From: Alphaproteobacteria bacterium
Lineage (GTDB): Bacteria; Pseudomonadota; Alphaproteobacteria; CACIAM-22H2
Length of the DNA stretch: 64,000 nt
Reading direction: 5' to 3'
Assembly: GCA_016793165.1 (NCBI GenBank)
Contig: JAEULA010000052.1
Location: forward strand, 44,405-108,404
The notes below the pieces were generated by a model. That model was not told the origin of the DNA. It did no database searches and saw only the letters and a list, made by a program, of their open reading frames with translations. Within the stretch, counting starts at the first letter, position 1; every line of letters starts with the position of its first letter. Positions 1 through 8,637 of this stretch are shown here, piece by piece. The translations under genes and the position numbers were made by a program.

Positions 1-268
1 AGCGCACGATGACGCCGGTCGGAATGGGCACCACGGTCGGCGTGCCGTAGCGGCTGTAGGGGCCGCCGAACGTGTACCAGACGTCCGAGCTGTCGATGCC
101 TTCGAGCTCGATCTCGAAGCCGCGGCCGGTCTGCCCCGTGTTGTTGTAGACGTCGAAGTTGTCGATCGTGCCGATCGTCGTCGGAGAGGCGCCGGCGAGG
201 CCGGCCGTGACGAGCAGGCCGGCGAGGGCCGAGGCGCCCAGAAGGGCGCGGCGAACGGATCTGGTCAT
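1..268 (-). CDS. Secreted protein of unknown function, C-terminus beyond window
   Basis: Only the first 89 residues are inside the window. The start is ATG at 268-266, preceded by a GGGGAG ribosome site. Residues 1-28 form a typical Sec signal peptide: two early arginines, a hydrophobic Ala/Leu/Val core and an Ala-Gly-Ala end. The mature part begins with a Thr/Ile/Asp/Asn-rich stretch (FDVYNNTGQTGRGFEIELEG) that suggests a beta-rich extracytoplasmic domain, possibly PEP-CTERM or anchor-like. I do not recognise the family, and the C-terminus that would decide it is missing. Confidence 0.7.
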   Translation of the reverse strand, partial: MTRSVRRALLGASALAGLLVTAGLAGASPTTIGTIDNFDVYNNTGQTGRGFEIELEGIDSSDVWYTFGGPYSRYGTPTVVPIPTGVIVR

Positions 269-365
269 CGAACTCCCCACGGTTGATCACGGCGCCGTGA
301 TGCGCCGTCCGCCATGGTGAAAGTTCCGTGCCAGGAGCAGGCCGGGTTTGATTTCTCTCAAGGAC

Positions 366-390
366 GGCGGCCCGTCGCGGCCGGGCCGCC
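366..390. terminator. 9-bp inverted repeat between two minus-strand genes
   Basis: The arms 366-374 and 382-390 are perfectly complementary with a 7-nt loop. It lies about 40 nt downstream of the DUF547 stop codon, where a terminator is expected. There is no clear U-tract on the minus strand, so termination is inferred from position only. Confidence 0.4.
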
Positions 391-428
391 TGAAAGCAAA
401 ATGTAAGCTGTAAGAAACGGCGACGCTG

Positions 429-1268
429 TCAGCCGCCCGGGCTTCCGGCGTCGTTCAGCGCCCAGTCGTAGGCGTCGCCGGCGATGCGATCGACGCCTCC
501 GAGTGCCCGGGCGAGGGAAGGCGCGGCGAATCGACGCAGGTGCGCGATCACGGTCGCGTCGGTGCCGCCGAAGTCTTCCTTGAACCAGGCGTAGATCGAC
601 GATGTCGTCAGACGTCCGTCGCGCAAGCTCGCGCCGCGCGGGTGGTTCACGTAGGCCCGCGCGCCGGAATCGAGCATGACCTCCATGGTCGCGGCGGTGA
701 AGGCGTCGCGCGGCAGGTTGGGGCAGCCGATGGAGGCGCAATTGACCGCGTAGTGCGTGCGCGGGTCGTTCCAGATGGGGCGCAGGATGCGGTGCTCGAT
801 ATCGTCGAGCGACAGTCGCTCGCCCTCGATCGTGACGAGCTTCTTGCCCCAGGGGCCGGCGGCGAACAGGCCGGGCGAGATCCGGATGTCGCGGATCGAG
901 CGCACCGGATAGGCGCCGAGAACGACCTGGACCGTGAGGGCGTTGTAGAGGTTGATCCAGAAGGCGCGCTGCTCGTCGCGCGCGAGCGCGCCGACGGCGG
1001 TGCCGGCCAGCATGCTCAGATAGGCGTCGAGTGCCGCCTTGTCCGCGCCCGCGACGCGCGCATAGGCGAGACGATGGATGCCGTCGTCGCCGGCGACGAC
1101 ATGGCGCTTGAGGAAGCCGTCCCAGGCGCCATGGTCGATGCGCCGCGCCGATGCGGGATCCTGCGCCTGCCATCGTGGCCACGGCTCGGGCTTCGGTGCC
1201 GCCATGGCACTCAGCGGCAGGGTTGCCGTGACGCCGGCGCGCAGCAGGATGGAGCGGCGGGTGGACAC
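429..1268 (-). CDS. DUF547 domain-containing secreted protein
   Basis: 279 residues. Start is GTG at 1268-1266 with an AAAGG ribosome site about 9 nt upstream. The N-terminus (TRRSILLRAG, hydrophobic stretch, AMAAP) looks like a signal peptide, with a twin arginine that could use Tat. The rest matches the DUF547 family: a conserved AFWINLYNALTVQ block near residue 105 and the NCASIGCPNLP block near residue 180, whose two cysteines are typical of the family. The biochemical role is unknown. It stands alone between hairpin 366-390 and the methyltransferase gene. Confidence 0.85.
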   Translation of the reverse strand: MSTRRSILLRAGVTATLPLSAMAAPKPEPWPRWQAQDPASARRIDHGAWDGFLKRHVVAGDDGIHRLAYARVAGADKAALDAYLSMLAGTAVGALARDEQRAFWINLYNALTVQVVLGAYPVRSIRDIRISPGLFAAGPWGKKLVTIEGERLSLDDIEHRILRPIWNDPRTHYAVNCASIGCPNLPRDAFTAATMEVMLDSGARAYVNHPRGASLRDGRLTTSSIYAWFKEDFGGTDATVIAHLRRFAAPSLARALGGVDRIAGDAYDWALNDAGSPGG

Positions 1269-1328
1269 GCGACGACCTTTCGGGATGACGGCTTCGAGGC
1301 CTGGCGGGCGATCACGTCGGGGTCGCGC

Positions 1329-2102
1329 TCACCGCGCCGGCGCCAGCGCGACGATGAACAGGCGGCGGAAGGCGAACAGCGTCGTGCCGTCGTCGCGACG
1401 GGGGTAGGCCGGCGCCAGTCGCGCGCGGTAGGCGGCCAGGAACGGCTCGCGCTGCGCCGACGGCAGCGCATCGAGGAAGGGTTTCACCGCTGTCGCCCGG
1501 GTCCACTCGACGACGGCATCGTCGCCCGTCAGCACCTGCAGGTACTCGGTCTCCCAGACATCGACGGCCGCCGCATGCGGCTTGAGCCACTCGTAGTATT
1601 GCGCGGGCGCGGCCACCGGCGTCGGCCCGAGCAGCGGCGCGAGCGCGGCGGCCCAGGCCGGCTCGCGCGCGGTCTCGTAGAGCGCGGTGTGCGATCGCGC
1701 CGCGAAATTGCGCGGCATCTGGACGGCGAGCGCTCCGCCGGGCGCGACCTGGCGCATGAGGTGCGCGAAGAGCCGCGCGTGGTCGGGCACCCAGTGCAGC
1801 ACCGCATTCGAGAACACGACGTCCGCGGGTTCGGGCGCGGACCAGCCGACGAGGTCGCACTCGATCCACTCGATGCCGGCGATCTTGCGCGCCTTCGCCA
1901 GCATCTCGGGCGAGTTGTCGAGCCCGACGATGCGCGCCCGCGACCAGCGCTCGCGCAGGGCGGCCGTGAGGTTGCCGGCGCCGCACCCGAGGTCCCACAC
2001 GCTGGACGGCGCGTCGATCGGGATCCGGGCGAGCAGCTCGAGGCCGGGGCGCGCGCGATGATCGGCGAACTTCAGGTACTGGTCGGCGTTCCAGATCGTC
2101 AT
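1329..2102 (-). CDS. tam: Trans-aconitate 2-methyltransferase-like SAM methyltransferase
   Basis: 257 residues, the normal size for Tam. Start ATG at 2102-2100 is chosen because the protein then begins MTIWNADQYLKF, close to the family N-terminus; the reading frame is open further upstream but that part overlaps the kinase gene. The SAM-binding motif I (VWDLGCGAGNLT) is at about residues 37-48, with motif II LDNSPEMLAKA and the substrate region NAVLHWVPDH after it. Tam methylates trans-aconitate, a toxic by-product of aconitase. It follows the histidine kinase by 31 nt and may be cotranscribed. The specific substrate is inferred from family resemblance. Confidence 0.85.
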   Translation of the reverse strand: MTIWNADQYLKFADHRARPGLELLARIPIDAPSSVWDLGCGAGNLTAALRERWSRARIVGLDNSPEMLAKARKIAGIEWIECDLVGWSAPEPADVVFSNAVLHWVPDHARLFAHLMRQVAPGGALAVQMPRNFAARSHTALYETAREPAWAAALAPLLGPTPVAAPAQYYEWLKPHAAAVDVWETEYLQVLTGDDAVVEWTRATAVKPFLDALPSAQREPFLAAYRARLAPAYPRRDDGTTLFAFRRLFIVALAPAR

Positions 2103-2133
2103 CTCCGGGCTCCCGTGTCCGTCGCGTCGCGCC

Positions 2134-3549
2134 TCAGGCGGCCACCGCGCGGCCCGGCAGCGGCAGCACGAGACGGAAATGCGTGCCGCCCTGCGTGCTG
2201 TCGACCATCTCGATCTCGCCGCCGTGGGCGCGCACGAGCTCGGCGGCGATCGCGAGTCCGAGCCCGCTGCCGCCGGGCTTGGCCGTGCCGGCGAAGGGCT
2301 GGAACAGGCGCTCGCGCACCTGGCGCGGCAGGCCCGGCCCGTCGTCGCGGATGTCGATCTGCACGGCGCCGTCGATCGCCGCCGCCGCGAGCCGGATCGT
2401 CTGCGCGCCGGCTTCGGCGGCGTTGCGGCCGAGATTGACGAGGACGCGGAACAGATGCTCGCGGTCCGCGACCGCCTGGAGCTCGCGGGCCACGCTGGCG
2501 TCCCAGACGGCGCGCCCGCCGGTGAGCAGCGACACGACCTCGCCGACCTCGTCGACCAGGGCGGCGAGCGCGAAGCGGGTGCGGTGGGGCGGCGGCAGCT
2601 CCTCGCGCGCGTAGCCCAGCGTCTGCTCGCACAGGCTGACCGCACGATCGATCGAGCCGAGCAGCGCGGGGGCGGCCTTCTGCACCTTCGGGTCCGTCGA
2701 GGCCGCGAGCCGGTCGGACATCAGGCGCGCCGCGGCGAGGATGTTGCGCAGGTCGTGGTTGATCTTGGCGACCGCGCCGCCCAGCGCCGCCAGCCGCGCC
2801 TTCTGCTTCAGCGCGGCCCGGAGCGCGGTCTCCATGTGCGCGAGCTCCCGCTGCGCGATGCCGAGCTCGTCCTGGCGCGTGCTCGGCACGAACAGCGTGT
2901 CCGGATGTTCGGGCGCGCCGCGGAAGGCGATCATGTTCTCGGTCAGCCGGCGCAGCGGCCGGACCATGAGCCACTGCAGGCTCAGATAGACCAGCGTCGC
3001 CGTGAGGAAGGAGATGATCAGCGACAGCGCGAGGATGCGGCGCGAGAAGTCGAGCATCGCCATGCGCAGCGGCGCATCGTCGAACAGCGTCTCGACGACG
3101 ACGCTGGGATCGCGCGGCGAGACGTCGATCGCGCGCAGGACGCGCGGCGTCGTCTCGATCATCGCCATGAAGGCGTCGGCGATCAGCGTCAGGAACCCGG
3201 CGTGGCGCAGGTCGTAGGTGGCGTCCACCATCGGCATCGCCTCGGGCGCCAGCACGCGGCGCACCTCGCCCGGCTTCGAGATCACGATCGCCTGGACCGC
3301 GGCATGCGCGAGCAGCTCGGCCTTCAGGCTCTCGCTCACCATGTTGTCAGGCGTCGCCTCGAGCGCGAGCGTCGCGAGATGCCCGGCGGCGACTCGATCC
3401 TGCATCCAGTCCTGGCGGAAGCGCGCGATCGACGGTGCGAAGATCAGGACCTCCGAAAGCATGACGAAGCCGATCGTCAGCACGAGGAGCCGTGCCGACA
3501 GCCCCGTGATGCCGCTGGGAAGCCTGGGCCGACGTTCGGACATGGGCAT
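2134..3549 (-). CDS. Membrane sensor histidine kinase (HAMP, HATPase)
   Basis: About 471 residues. ATG at 3549 or 3543; neither has a strong ribosome site, and translation may couple to the oxidoreductase gene that ends 11 nt upstream. A first membrane helix (residues ~17-38), a periplasmic sensor of ~130 residues, a second helix (ALSLIISFLTATLVYLSLQW) and a HAMP linker precede the kinase core. The H box reads KINHDLRNILAA, with Asn before His and Asn at the usual Pro position, so it deviates from standard HisKA. N box (NLGRNAAEAG), G1 (IRDDGPGLP) and G2 (GSGLGLAIA) are intact. No response regulator gene is adjacent. Confidence 0.85.
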   Translation of the reverse strand: MPMSERRPRLPSGITGLSARLLVLTIGFVMLSEVLIFAPSIARFRQDWMQDRVAAGHLATLALEATPDNMVSESLKAELLAHAAVQAIVISKPGEVRRVLAPEAMPMVDATYDLRHAGFLTLIADAFMAMIETTPRVLRAIDVSPRDPSVVVETLFDDAPLRMAMLDFSRRILALSLIISFLTATLVYLSLQWLMVRPLRRLTENMIAFRGAPEHPDTLFVPSTRQDELGIAQRELAHMETALRAALKQKARLAALGGAVAKINHDLRNILAAARLMSDRLAASTDPKVQKAAPALLGSIDRAVSLCEQTLGYAREELPPPHRTRFALAALVDEVGEVVSLLTGGRAVWDASVARELQAVADREHLFRVLVNLGRNAAEAGAQTIRLAAAAIDGAVQIDIRDDGPGLPRQVRERLFQPFAGTAKPGGSGLGLAIAAELVRAHGGEIEMVDSTQGGTHFRLVLPLPGRAVAA

Positions 3550-3560
3550 GGAGTATAGGC

Positions 3561-4985
3561 TCAGCCGAACCGTGCGAGCAGCCGGACGAGCCAGCGGGTG
3601 CGGTCGGAGAACAGCGATCCGGTGAAGAATGCGCCCGCCGCCCGCTTGCTCGCCTCGCCGCGGGTCGGATAGGGGGCGATCATCGATGTCATGTCGCGCA
3701 GTGTCAGGCCCTTGGTCATCGCGAGGACCCAGGTCTGGATCAGCTCGCCCGCCTGGGCGCCGACGATCGCGGCGCCGAGGATGCGGCCCCGCCCGGTTGC
3801 CACGGCCTTCACGAGGCCTTCGGTGTCGCGCTCCGCCTGCGCGCGGTCGTTGTCGTGGAACGGCCAGCGCACGACCCGAACGTCCCCGTGGCGCTCGCGC
3901 GCCTGCGCCTCGGTCAGGCCGACATTCGCGAGCTCCGGATCGCTGTAGGTCACCCACGGCGCCGCGGCGTAGGCGGCCTTCGCCGGCAGCCGGAACAGGG
4001 CGCGCCGCACGACGATGCCGGCATGGTAGCCGGCGATGTGCGTGAACTGCAGCCCGCCCGCGACGTCGCCGATGGCGAAGACGCGCCGATTGGTCGTGCG
4101 CAGCGTGTCGTCGACCGTGATGCCCTTGGCCGAGTACGCGACGCCGGCCTTCTCGAGATCGAGGCCGGCGACGTTCGGCCGGCGGCCTGCGGCGACCAGA
4201 AGATGGGTGCCCTCCAGTTCGCGCTCGCCCGCCGAGGTCTCGATCGTCACGCGCACGGCGCCGGGGCCGCCCGCGACGCGCTTGACCTTGGCGCCCTCGT
4301 GCAGTGCGACGCCGTCGCGCTGGAGGCTGCGACGCACGACGTCGACGAGCTCGGGATCGTCCTTGGGCATGATCGTCATCGCCTCGATCACGCTGACGGC
4401 GGCGCCGAGGCGGCGATGGGCCTGGGCGAGCTCGCAGCCGATCGGCCCGCCACCGATCACCAGCAGATGGCGCGGCGTCTCGTCGAGGTCGAAGATCGTC
4501 TCGTTGGTGAAATGCCGGACCGTGTCCAGGCCGGGGATCGGCGGCACGAAGGGCGTCGAGCCGGTCGCGACGACGAATCGGCGGGCGCGGATGCGGCGGC
4601 CGTCGCATTCGACCGTGCGATCGTCGACGAAGCGCGCCGGCGCTCGCAGCACCGTCACGCCGAGGCCCTCGAACCGGGCCTGGCTGTCGTTCGGCTCGAT
4701 CGCGGCGATCACGCCACGGATATGATCGCGCACGGCGCGGGCATCGACCGCGGGCTCGACCGCCGCGACGCCGAACTTCGCCGCGTCGCGCATCGCCTGG
4801 GCGGCCCGGCCGGCGGCGATCAGCGCCTTCGACGGCACGCAGCCGAAATTCAGGCAGTCGCCGCCCATCGCGCCGCGCTCGCACAGGACGACGCGCTGGC
4901 CGAGCTGGGCGGCGCCGGCGGCCACCGAAAGACCGGCCGAGCCCGCGCCGACGACGCAGAGATCGGCGTCGATGTTCGATGTCAT
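3561..4985 (-). CDS. FAD-dependent pyridine nucleotide-disulfide oxidoreductase
   Basis: 474 residues, the usual length of dihydrolipoamide dehydrogenase/mercuric reductase relatives. It starts with the FAD dinucleotide fold (DLCVVGAGSAGLSVAAG), then the redox-active pair GGDCLNFGCVPSKAL (Cys-x4-Cys), a second NAD(P) fold (LLVIGGGPIGCELA) and the FAD-phosphate motif RVFAIGDVAGG. The C-terminal dimerisation domain is present. There is no N-terminal HMA domain or C-terminal vicinal Cys pair, so mercury reduction is unlikely and the substrate is unknown. Its ATG overlaps the stop of the upstream TVP38 gene (ATGA), a pairing often seen with such oxidoreductases. Confidence 0.88.
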   Translation of the reverse strand: MTSNIDADLCVVGAGSAGLSVAAGAAQLGQRVVLCERGAMGGDCLNFGCVPSKALIAAGRAAQAMRDAAKFGVAAVEPAVDARAVRDHIRGVIAAIEPNDSQARFEGLGVTVLRAPARFVDDRTVECDGRRIRARRFVVATGSTPFVPPIPGLDTVRHFTNETIFDLDETPRHLLVIGGGPIGCELAQAHRRLGAAVSVIEAMTIMPKDDPELVDVVRRSLQRDGVALHEGAKVKRVAGGPGAVRVTIETSAGERELEGTHLLVAAGRRPNVAGLDLEKAGVAYSAKGITVDDTLRTTNRRVFAIGDVAGGLQFTHIAGYHAGIVVRRALFRLPAKAAYAAAPWVTYSDPELANVGLTEAQARERHGDVRVVRWPFHDNDRAQAERDTEGLVKAVATGRGRILGAAIVGAQAGELIQTWVLAMTKGLTLRDMTSMIAPYPTRGEASKRAAGAFFTGSLFSDRTRWLVRLLARFG

Positions 4986-5713
4986 GTCCGCGGCCGCAGG
5001 CGCTTGTAGGCGACCGGGAGCAGCGCGAGCACCGCGAGGCCGAGGAGCGGGCCGAGCACCGGCCACGTGAAGATCGTCCGCAGGTCCGGCTGCGCGCCGC
5101 TGTCGAAGACGCTGCCCAGACCGCTGCCGACCGAGGCATAGACGAAGGTTCCCGGCATGATCCCGAAGAACGTCGCGACGACGAAGGTCGCCAGCGACGC
5201 GCCGAGGAACGCCGCGGCGAGATTGACAATGAAGAACGGGAAGACGGGAACGAGCCGCAGGACGAGCAGATAGTTGAAGGCGTCGCGGCGGAACCCGTCC
5301 TCGAGCCGGGCGAGCATGCCGCCGGTCCGTGCGCGCAGCAGGTCGCCGAGCGCCGTCCGCGCCGCGACGAACAGCGCCGTCGCGCCGAGCGTCGCGCCGA
5401 TCACCGTGAGCAGGCCGCCGAACCACGTGCCGAACAGGAAGCCGCCGGCGAGGGTCATCACCAGGGCGCCCGGCAACGAGCACGCCGTCACGACGACATA
5501 GGCGAGGACGTAGAGCGCGGGCGCCAGCAGCGGATGCGCCCCGACCCAGGCGATCAGGCCGCTGCGGCTGTCGCGAAGCACGTCGAAGCTCAGATGGCGA
5601 TGCAGGCCCAGTGCGAAGAACGCGACCGCAGCGACGCCGAGCACGACGATCGGTGCGAGCCGGGCGAGCCGGCCAGGGCGGGCCGGCGGAAGAGTCGACG
5701 GAGCATCGATCAT
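4982..5713 (-). CDS. TVP38/TMEM64 family membrane protein
   Basis: 243 residues from ATG at 5713-5711, chosen for the good AAGGTGGG ribosome site; the frame stays open upstream. A soluble N-terminal stretch is followed by about six hydrophobic segments. The SNARE-associated/VTT domain spans roughly residues 65-200, with GGFLFGTWFGGLLTVIG and the RLVPVFPFFIVN motif typical of the DedA/TVP38 superfamily. Members are proposed lipid scramblases or transporters. It is translationally coupled to the FAD oxidoreductase downstream, which suggests a shared membrane redox or metal function, but this is inference. Confidence 0.88.
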   Translation of the reverse strand: MIDAPSTLPPARPGRLARLAPIVVLGVAAVAFFALGLHRHLSFDVLRDSRSGLIAWVGAHPLLAPALYVLAYVVVTACSLPGALVMTLAGGFLFGTWFGGLLTVIGATLGATALFVAARTALGDLLRARTGGMLARLEDGFRRDAFNYLLVLRLVPVFPFFIVNLAAAFLGASLATFVVATFFGIMPGTFVYASVGSGLGSVFDSGAQPDLRTIFTWPVLGPLLGLAVLALLPVAYKRLRPRT

Positions 5714-5786
5714 CGCGACCCACCTTAGCCGTCGCCGCGCGTCGTGCCCCAATCATTTGGCTGTGAAGCCGGTCGTGCGCGCCGTC

Positions 5787-6485
5787 TCAGCCCGGCCCGC
5801 GCGGCGGGCCGGCCGGCGAGACGGCCGCCGCCGCGGGCGGCGCGTCGCGGCGATAGACGATTCGTGATCCCCGCGCCTCGAAGTTCAACTCGACCCACTC
5901 GCCGGTCGGCCCGTAGCCCAGCCGGCTGCTCAGATCGCCGGAGAGCTCGTAGGAGCGCATGTCGATCTCGTGCCCGGCGACGAGCGCGCGCGACGACCCG
6001 AGCGGGCGCACCTTGACGTCGAGCAGCGTGCCGTTCTGCGTGTCGAGGAATCGCTGCCGGCGAGTCATGTCCTCGTGCCAGTAGCTCGTCGGCTTGGTGT
6101 CGGCCGGCGCGACGAAACGGCCGCCGCTGCCTTCGATCACGAGGCCGCCCGGCGCGGCCGTCGCCCGGACTTCGCTGCGCTTTCCGTCGTCGTCGGTGCG
6201 GGCGGAAAGGCCGACAAGGCGCCCCGCGCGCCAGCGCTCCGTGCTGCGGTGGCCGTAGCGATAGACCGGTATCGCGAACATCCGCACCTCGAGATCGATT
6301 GCGATGTCGACGCGCAGGCTCTCGCCGTCGCGGGCGAAGTCGACCCGATGGGTGCCGATCGGACTGCCGTCGCGAAGGACGGTGAATGTCAGCGCCGGCA
6401 ACGCGCTGGCGTGCCCGGCGGACGGCCCGAGGGCGATCAGGCCCGCCCCGGCCAGGGCGAAGCGACGACGCGTGACCATGGTCAT
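5787..6485 (-). CDS. Secreted DUF6134-like protein
   Basis: Up to 232 residues. Start may be ATG 6485 or 6479; neither has a clear ribosome site. The N-terminus (VTRRRFALAGAGLIAL, cleavage near GHAS) is a signal peptide with an Arg-Arg-Arg-Phe motif that may direct it to Tat. The mature part has the pattern seen in DUF6134 proteins: a short FTVLRDGSPIGTHRV repeat, a long beta-rich barrel-like region and YWHEDMTRRQRFLDTQNGTL near residue 150. Function is unknown. The family name is my recollection from sequence style, not a search. Confidence 0.65.
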   Translation of the reverse strand: MTMVTRRRFALAGAGLIALGPSAGHASALPALTFTVLRDGSPIGTHRVDFARDGESLRVDIAIDLEVRMFAIPVYRYGHRSTERWRAGRLVGLSARTDDDGKRSEVRATAAPGGLVIEGSGGRFVAPADTKPTSYWHEDMTRRQRFLDTQNGTLLDVKVRPLGSSRALVAGHEIDMRSYELSGDLSSRLGYGPTGEWVELNFEARGSRIVYRRDAPPAAAAVSPAGPPRGPG

Positions 6486-6546
6486 GCGTCGGTCTACGAA
6501 GCCGCGGGGCCGGCGGATCAGTGGCCGCCGGGCTCCGGCCGGACGA

Positions 6547-7461
6547 TCAACCGGTGGCTCGCGCAGGCGCGGGCCGGGCCGGCACGATCAGGACGAGCGC
6601 GAGCGCGCCGACCATCAGCCCGAGCGCCACCAATTCGCGCAGGCCCAGGGCTTCGCGCAGCATCGCGGCTCCGGTCAGCATCGCCACCACCGGGGCGGCG
6701 AGCGAGGCAAGCGAGGCGATGTGGGCCGGCAGCAGCTCGACCAGGCGGAACCACGCGATATAGCCGACCACGAGAGCGATGAAGGTGGTGAACGAGGCGC
6801 CCATCCAGGCGCTCCAGCTGGCATGCGGCCAGGCCACCGGCTCCATCAGAGGCCAGATCGCGAGGATCGGCAGCGCCCCGAGCAGCATCTGCCAGGCGGT
6901 CATCGCGAGCCGCGATAGGGTCGGCGCATGGCGCTTGGAATAGAGCGTGCCGATCGCCCAGCCGATCGCCGCCGCGAACATGAACGCGATGCCGGGCAGT
7001 TCGCTCCAGGCGAAGCCGCCGCCCCGCATGCTCAGCAGCGCGACACCGCCCATTCCCATCGCGAGCGCGACGGCAAAGCGCAGGGTCGGCCGCTCGCCGA
7101 GGAAGGTGAACGCGATGAGGCCAGACCACAGCGGCATGGTGAAGGCGAGGATGGCGGCATGCCCCGAGCCGAGGAACCGCACGCCGTAGCCGGTCGTCAC
7201 CTGCCAGATCGTCACGTTGAAGAACGCCGCGATGCAGAGGAAGCGCCATTCCGCCGGATCGCGGGTCCACAGGCGCGCGCCGCGGAGGCGCGCGATCGCC
7301 ATGATGATGCAACCGGCAATGAGACAGGACCAGGCGCGCAAGCCCCAGACGGGAAGCTCGGCGAAGGCCAGCTTCATGAACGGCCAGTTCGTGCCCCAGG
7401 CGAGGGCGAGGGCTGCGAGCGTGATCAGCGCGGGTCCGCGGCCCCGCGGTGCGGCGGTCAC
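6547..7461 (-). CDS. EamA/DMT-family transporter
   Basis: 304 residues, start GTG at 7461-7459 overlapping the TGA of the upstream gpt gene (GTGA), so translation is coupled. About ten hydrophobic helices form two EamA repeats, each opening with the usual [11 protein letters not shown] / [17 protein letters not shown] type of motif. The family exports metabolites and amino acids across the inner membrane. The coupling with a purine salvage enzyme could hint at a purine-related substrate, but that is only inference from gene order. Confidence 0.85.
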   Translation of the reverse strand: MTAAPRGRGPALITLAALALAWGTNWPFMKLAFAELPVWGLRAWSCLIAGCIIMAIARLRGARLWTRDPAEWRFLCIAAFFNVTIWQVTTGYGVRFLGSGHAAILAFTMPLWSGLIAFTFLGERPTLRFAVALAMGMGGVALLSMRGGGFAWSELPGIAFMFAAAIGWAIGTLYSKRHAPTLSRLAMTAWQMLLGALPILAIWPLMEPVAWPHASWSAWMGASFTTFIALVVGYIAWFRLVELLPAHIASLASLAAPVVAMLTGAAMLREALGLRELVALGLMVGALALVLIVPARPAPARATG

Positions 7462-7946
7462 GCGCGCGCACCCTCGGCGATGGGCTTGGCGAGGGCGAGC
7501 TCGGTGTCCCAGGGGAACATGATCCAGGTGTCCTGGCTGACCTCGGTGACATAGGTGTCGACCAGGGGCTTGCCCGCCGGCTTGGCGTAGACGGTCGCGA
7601 AATGCGCACCGGGCAGCATCTCGCGAACGACCTTCGCTGTCGCGCCGGTGTCGACGAGATCGTCGACGATGAGGAGATCGGCGTTGAGGGCGCCGCCCAG
7701 CGTCGGATCCTTGATCACCTGCGCGGCGCCGATCGTCTGGTGGTCGTAGGCTTTGACCGACACGGTGTCGATCAGCCGGATGTCGAGCTCGCGGGCCACG
7801 ATCGCGGCAGGGACGAGCCCGCCGCGCGTGACCGCGACGATGCCCCGCCAGGCGCGCATCCCGTGCAGCCGCCAGGCCAGCGCCTTGGCGTCGCGGTGCA
7901 GCTCCTGCCACGAGACCGGGAACATCTTGTTGTAGGGATTGGCCAT
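7458..7946 (-). CDS. gpt: Xanthine(-guanine) phosphoribosyltransferase
   Basis: 162 residues, close to the family length. Cytosolic enzyme that attaches PRPP-derived ribose phosphate to xanthine and guanine in purine salvage. The PRPP-binding loop is [15 protein letters not shown] (about residues 90-104), and the N-terminal [19 protein letters not shown] and C-terminal TWIMFPWD regions match Gpt of proteobacteria. The start ATG at 7946 begins [13 protein letters not shown]. It heads a two-gene unit with the EamA transporter. Confidence 0.92.
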   Translation of the reverse strand: MANPYNKMFPVSWQELHRDAKALAWRLHGMRAWRGIVAVTRGGLVPAAIVARELDIRLIDTVSVKAYDHQTIGAAQVIKDPTLGGALNADLLIVDDLVDTGATAKVVREMLPGAHFATVYAKPAGKPLVDTYVTEVSQDTWIMFPWDTELALAKPIAEGARA

Positions 7947-8052
7947 GCATCTCCTCGGGCCGCGACGACTCGCCGCGCGTCCGACGCGATTGAAGCATGG
8001 CCGCCGCCGGTTCCACTACACGGCGACGAGGGGAGACTGCCGAGGGCGCGGC

Positions 8053-8484
8053 TCAGGCCGCTTCGTCGTCGGGCTCGACGAGTTGGCAGCCGGCGATGCG
8101 CCAGCTGCCGTCCGCCTGCTGCTCCATCGGGTAGAGCGCGAGCATGCGCCGGCCGTCGGGACCGGTGACGGCGACCACCTGGACGAGCTGATCCGCAAAG
8201 CGCAGGAGATCCCGGAAGGCGACGTCGCGAGGGCGATAGACCGGCTGGTAGCCGCCGCGGACCATGTTCATGAAGCTCGGGGCGTCTCCGAACAGGCGCT
8301 GGATTCCGGGCGACGCGAAGCCGAAGGCAGCCTCGCCGTCGTCGCGTCGGAACGCGGCGATCTGCCCCTCGATGACGTTCCGGATCGCGGAGCGGTCGGC
8401 GGTGCCGACATCGGTGGCGGGCAGCTGGGCCGCCGCAGACCCGGCCAGGCCGAACAGGATGAGCAGGGCGACGAGCACGCGCAT
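8053..8484 (-). CDS. DUF4864 domain-containing secreted protein
   Basis: 143 residues. A signal peptide (MRVLVALLILFGLAGSAAA) is followed by the NTF2-like DUF4864 domain: IRNVIEGQIAAFRRDDGEAAF near residue 35, SPGIQRLFG, and a C-terminal WRIAGCQL strand. Alphaproteobacterial members are of this length. Function unknown. Stands alone, with 106 nt to gpt downstream and 153 nt upstream. Confidence 0.8.
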   Translation of the reverse strand: MRVLVALLILFGLAGSAAAQLPATDVGTADRSAIRNVIEGQIAAFRRDDGEAAFGFASPGIQRLFGDAPSFMNMVRGGYQPVYRPRDVAFRDLLRFADQLVQVVAVTGPDGRRMLALYPMEQQADGSWRIAGCQLVEPDDEAA

Positions 8485-8637
8485 GAGTCGACTACGCGAC
8501 AGGCCCGCCTCGAGTTCAAGCGGGACGCCTTCACGCTTGCGCGATCCGGCACGCCTGGGCGATCGGCCGTGCGGTTCGAGCCGATGCGATTCTGTCGGGT
8601 GGAGAAGCGATCGCCGCGCGGGGCGCGGCCCGACGCT

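Noticed and set aside
3550..5229. Long upstream extension of the histidine kinase frame
   Set aside because: It runs through the FAD oxidoreductase and TVP38 genes in another frame and has Arg-rich shadow composition.
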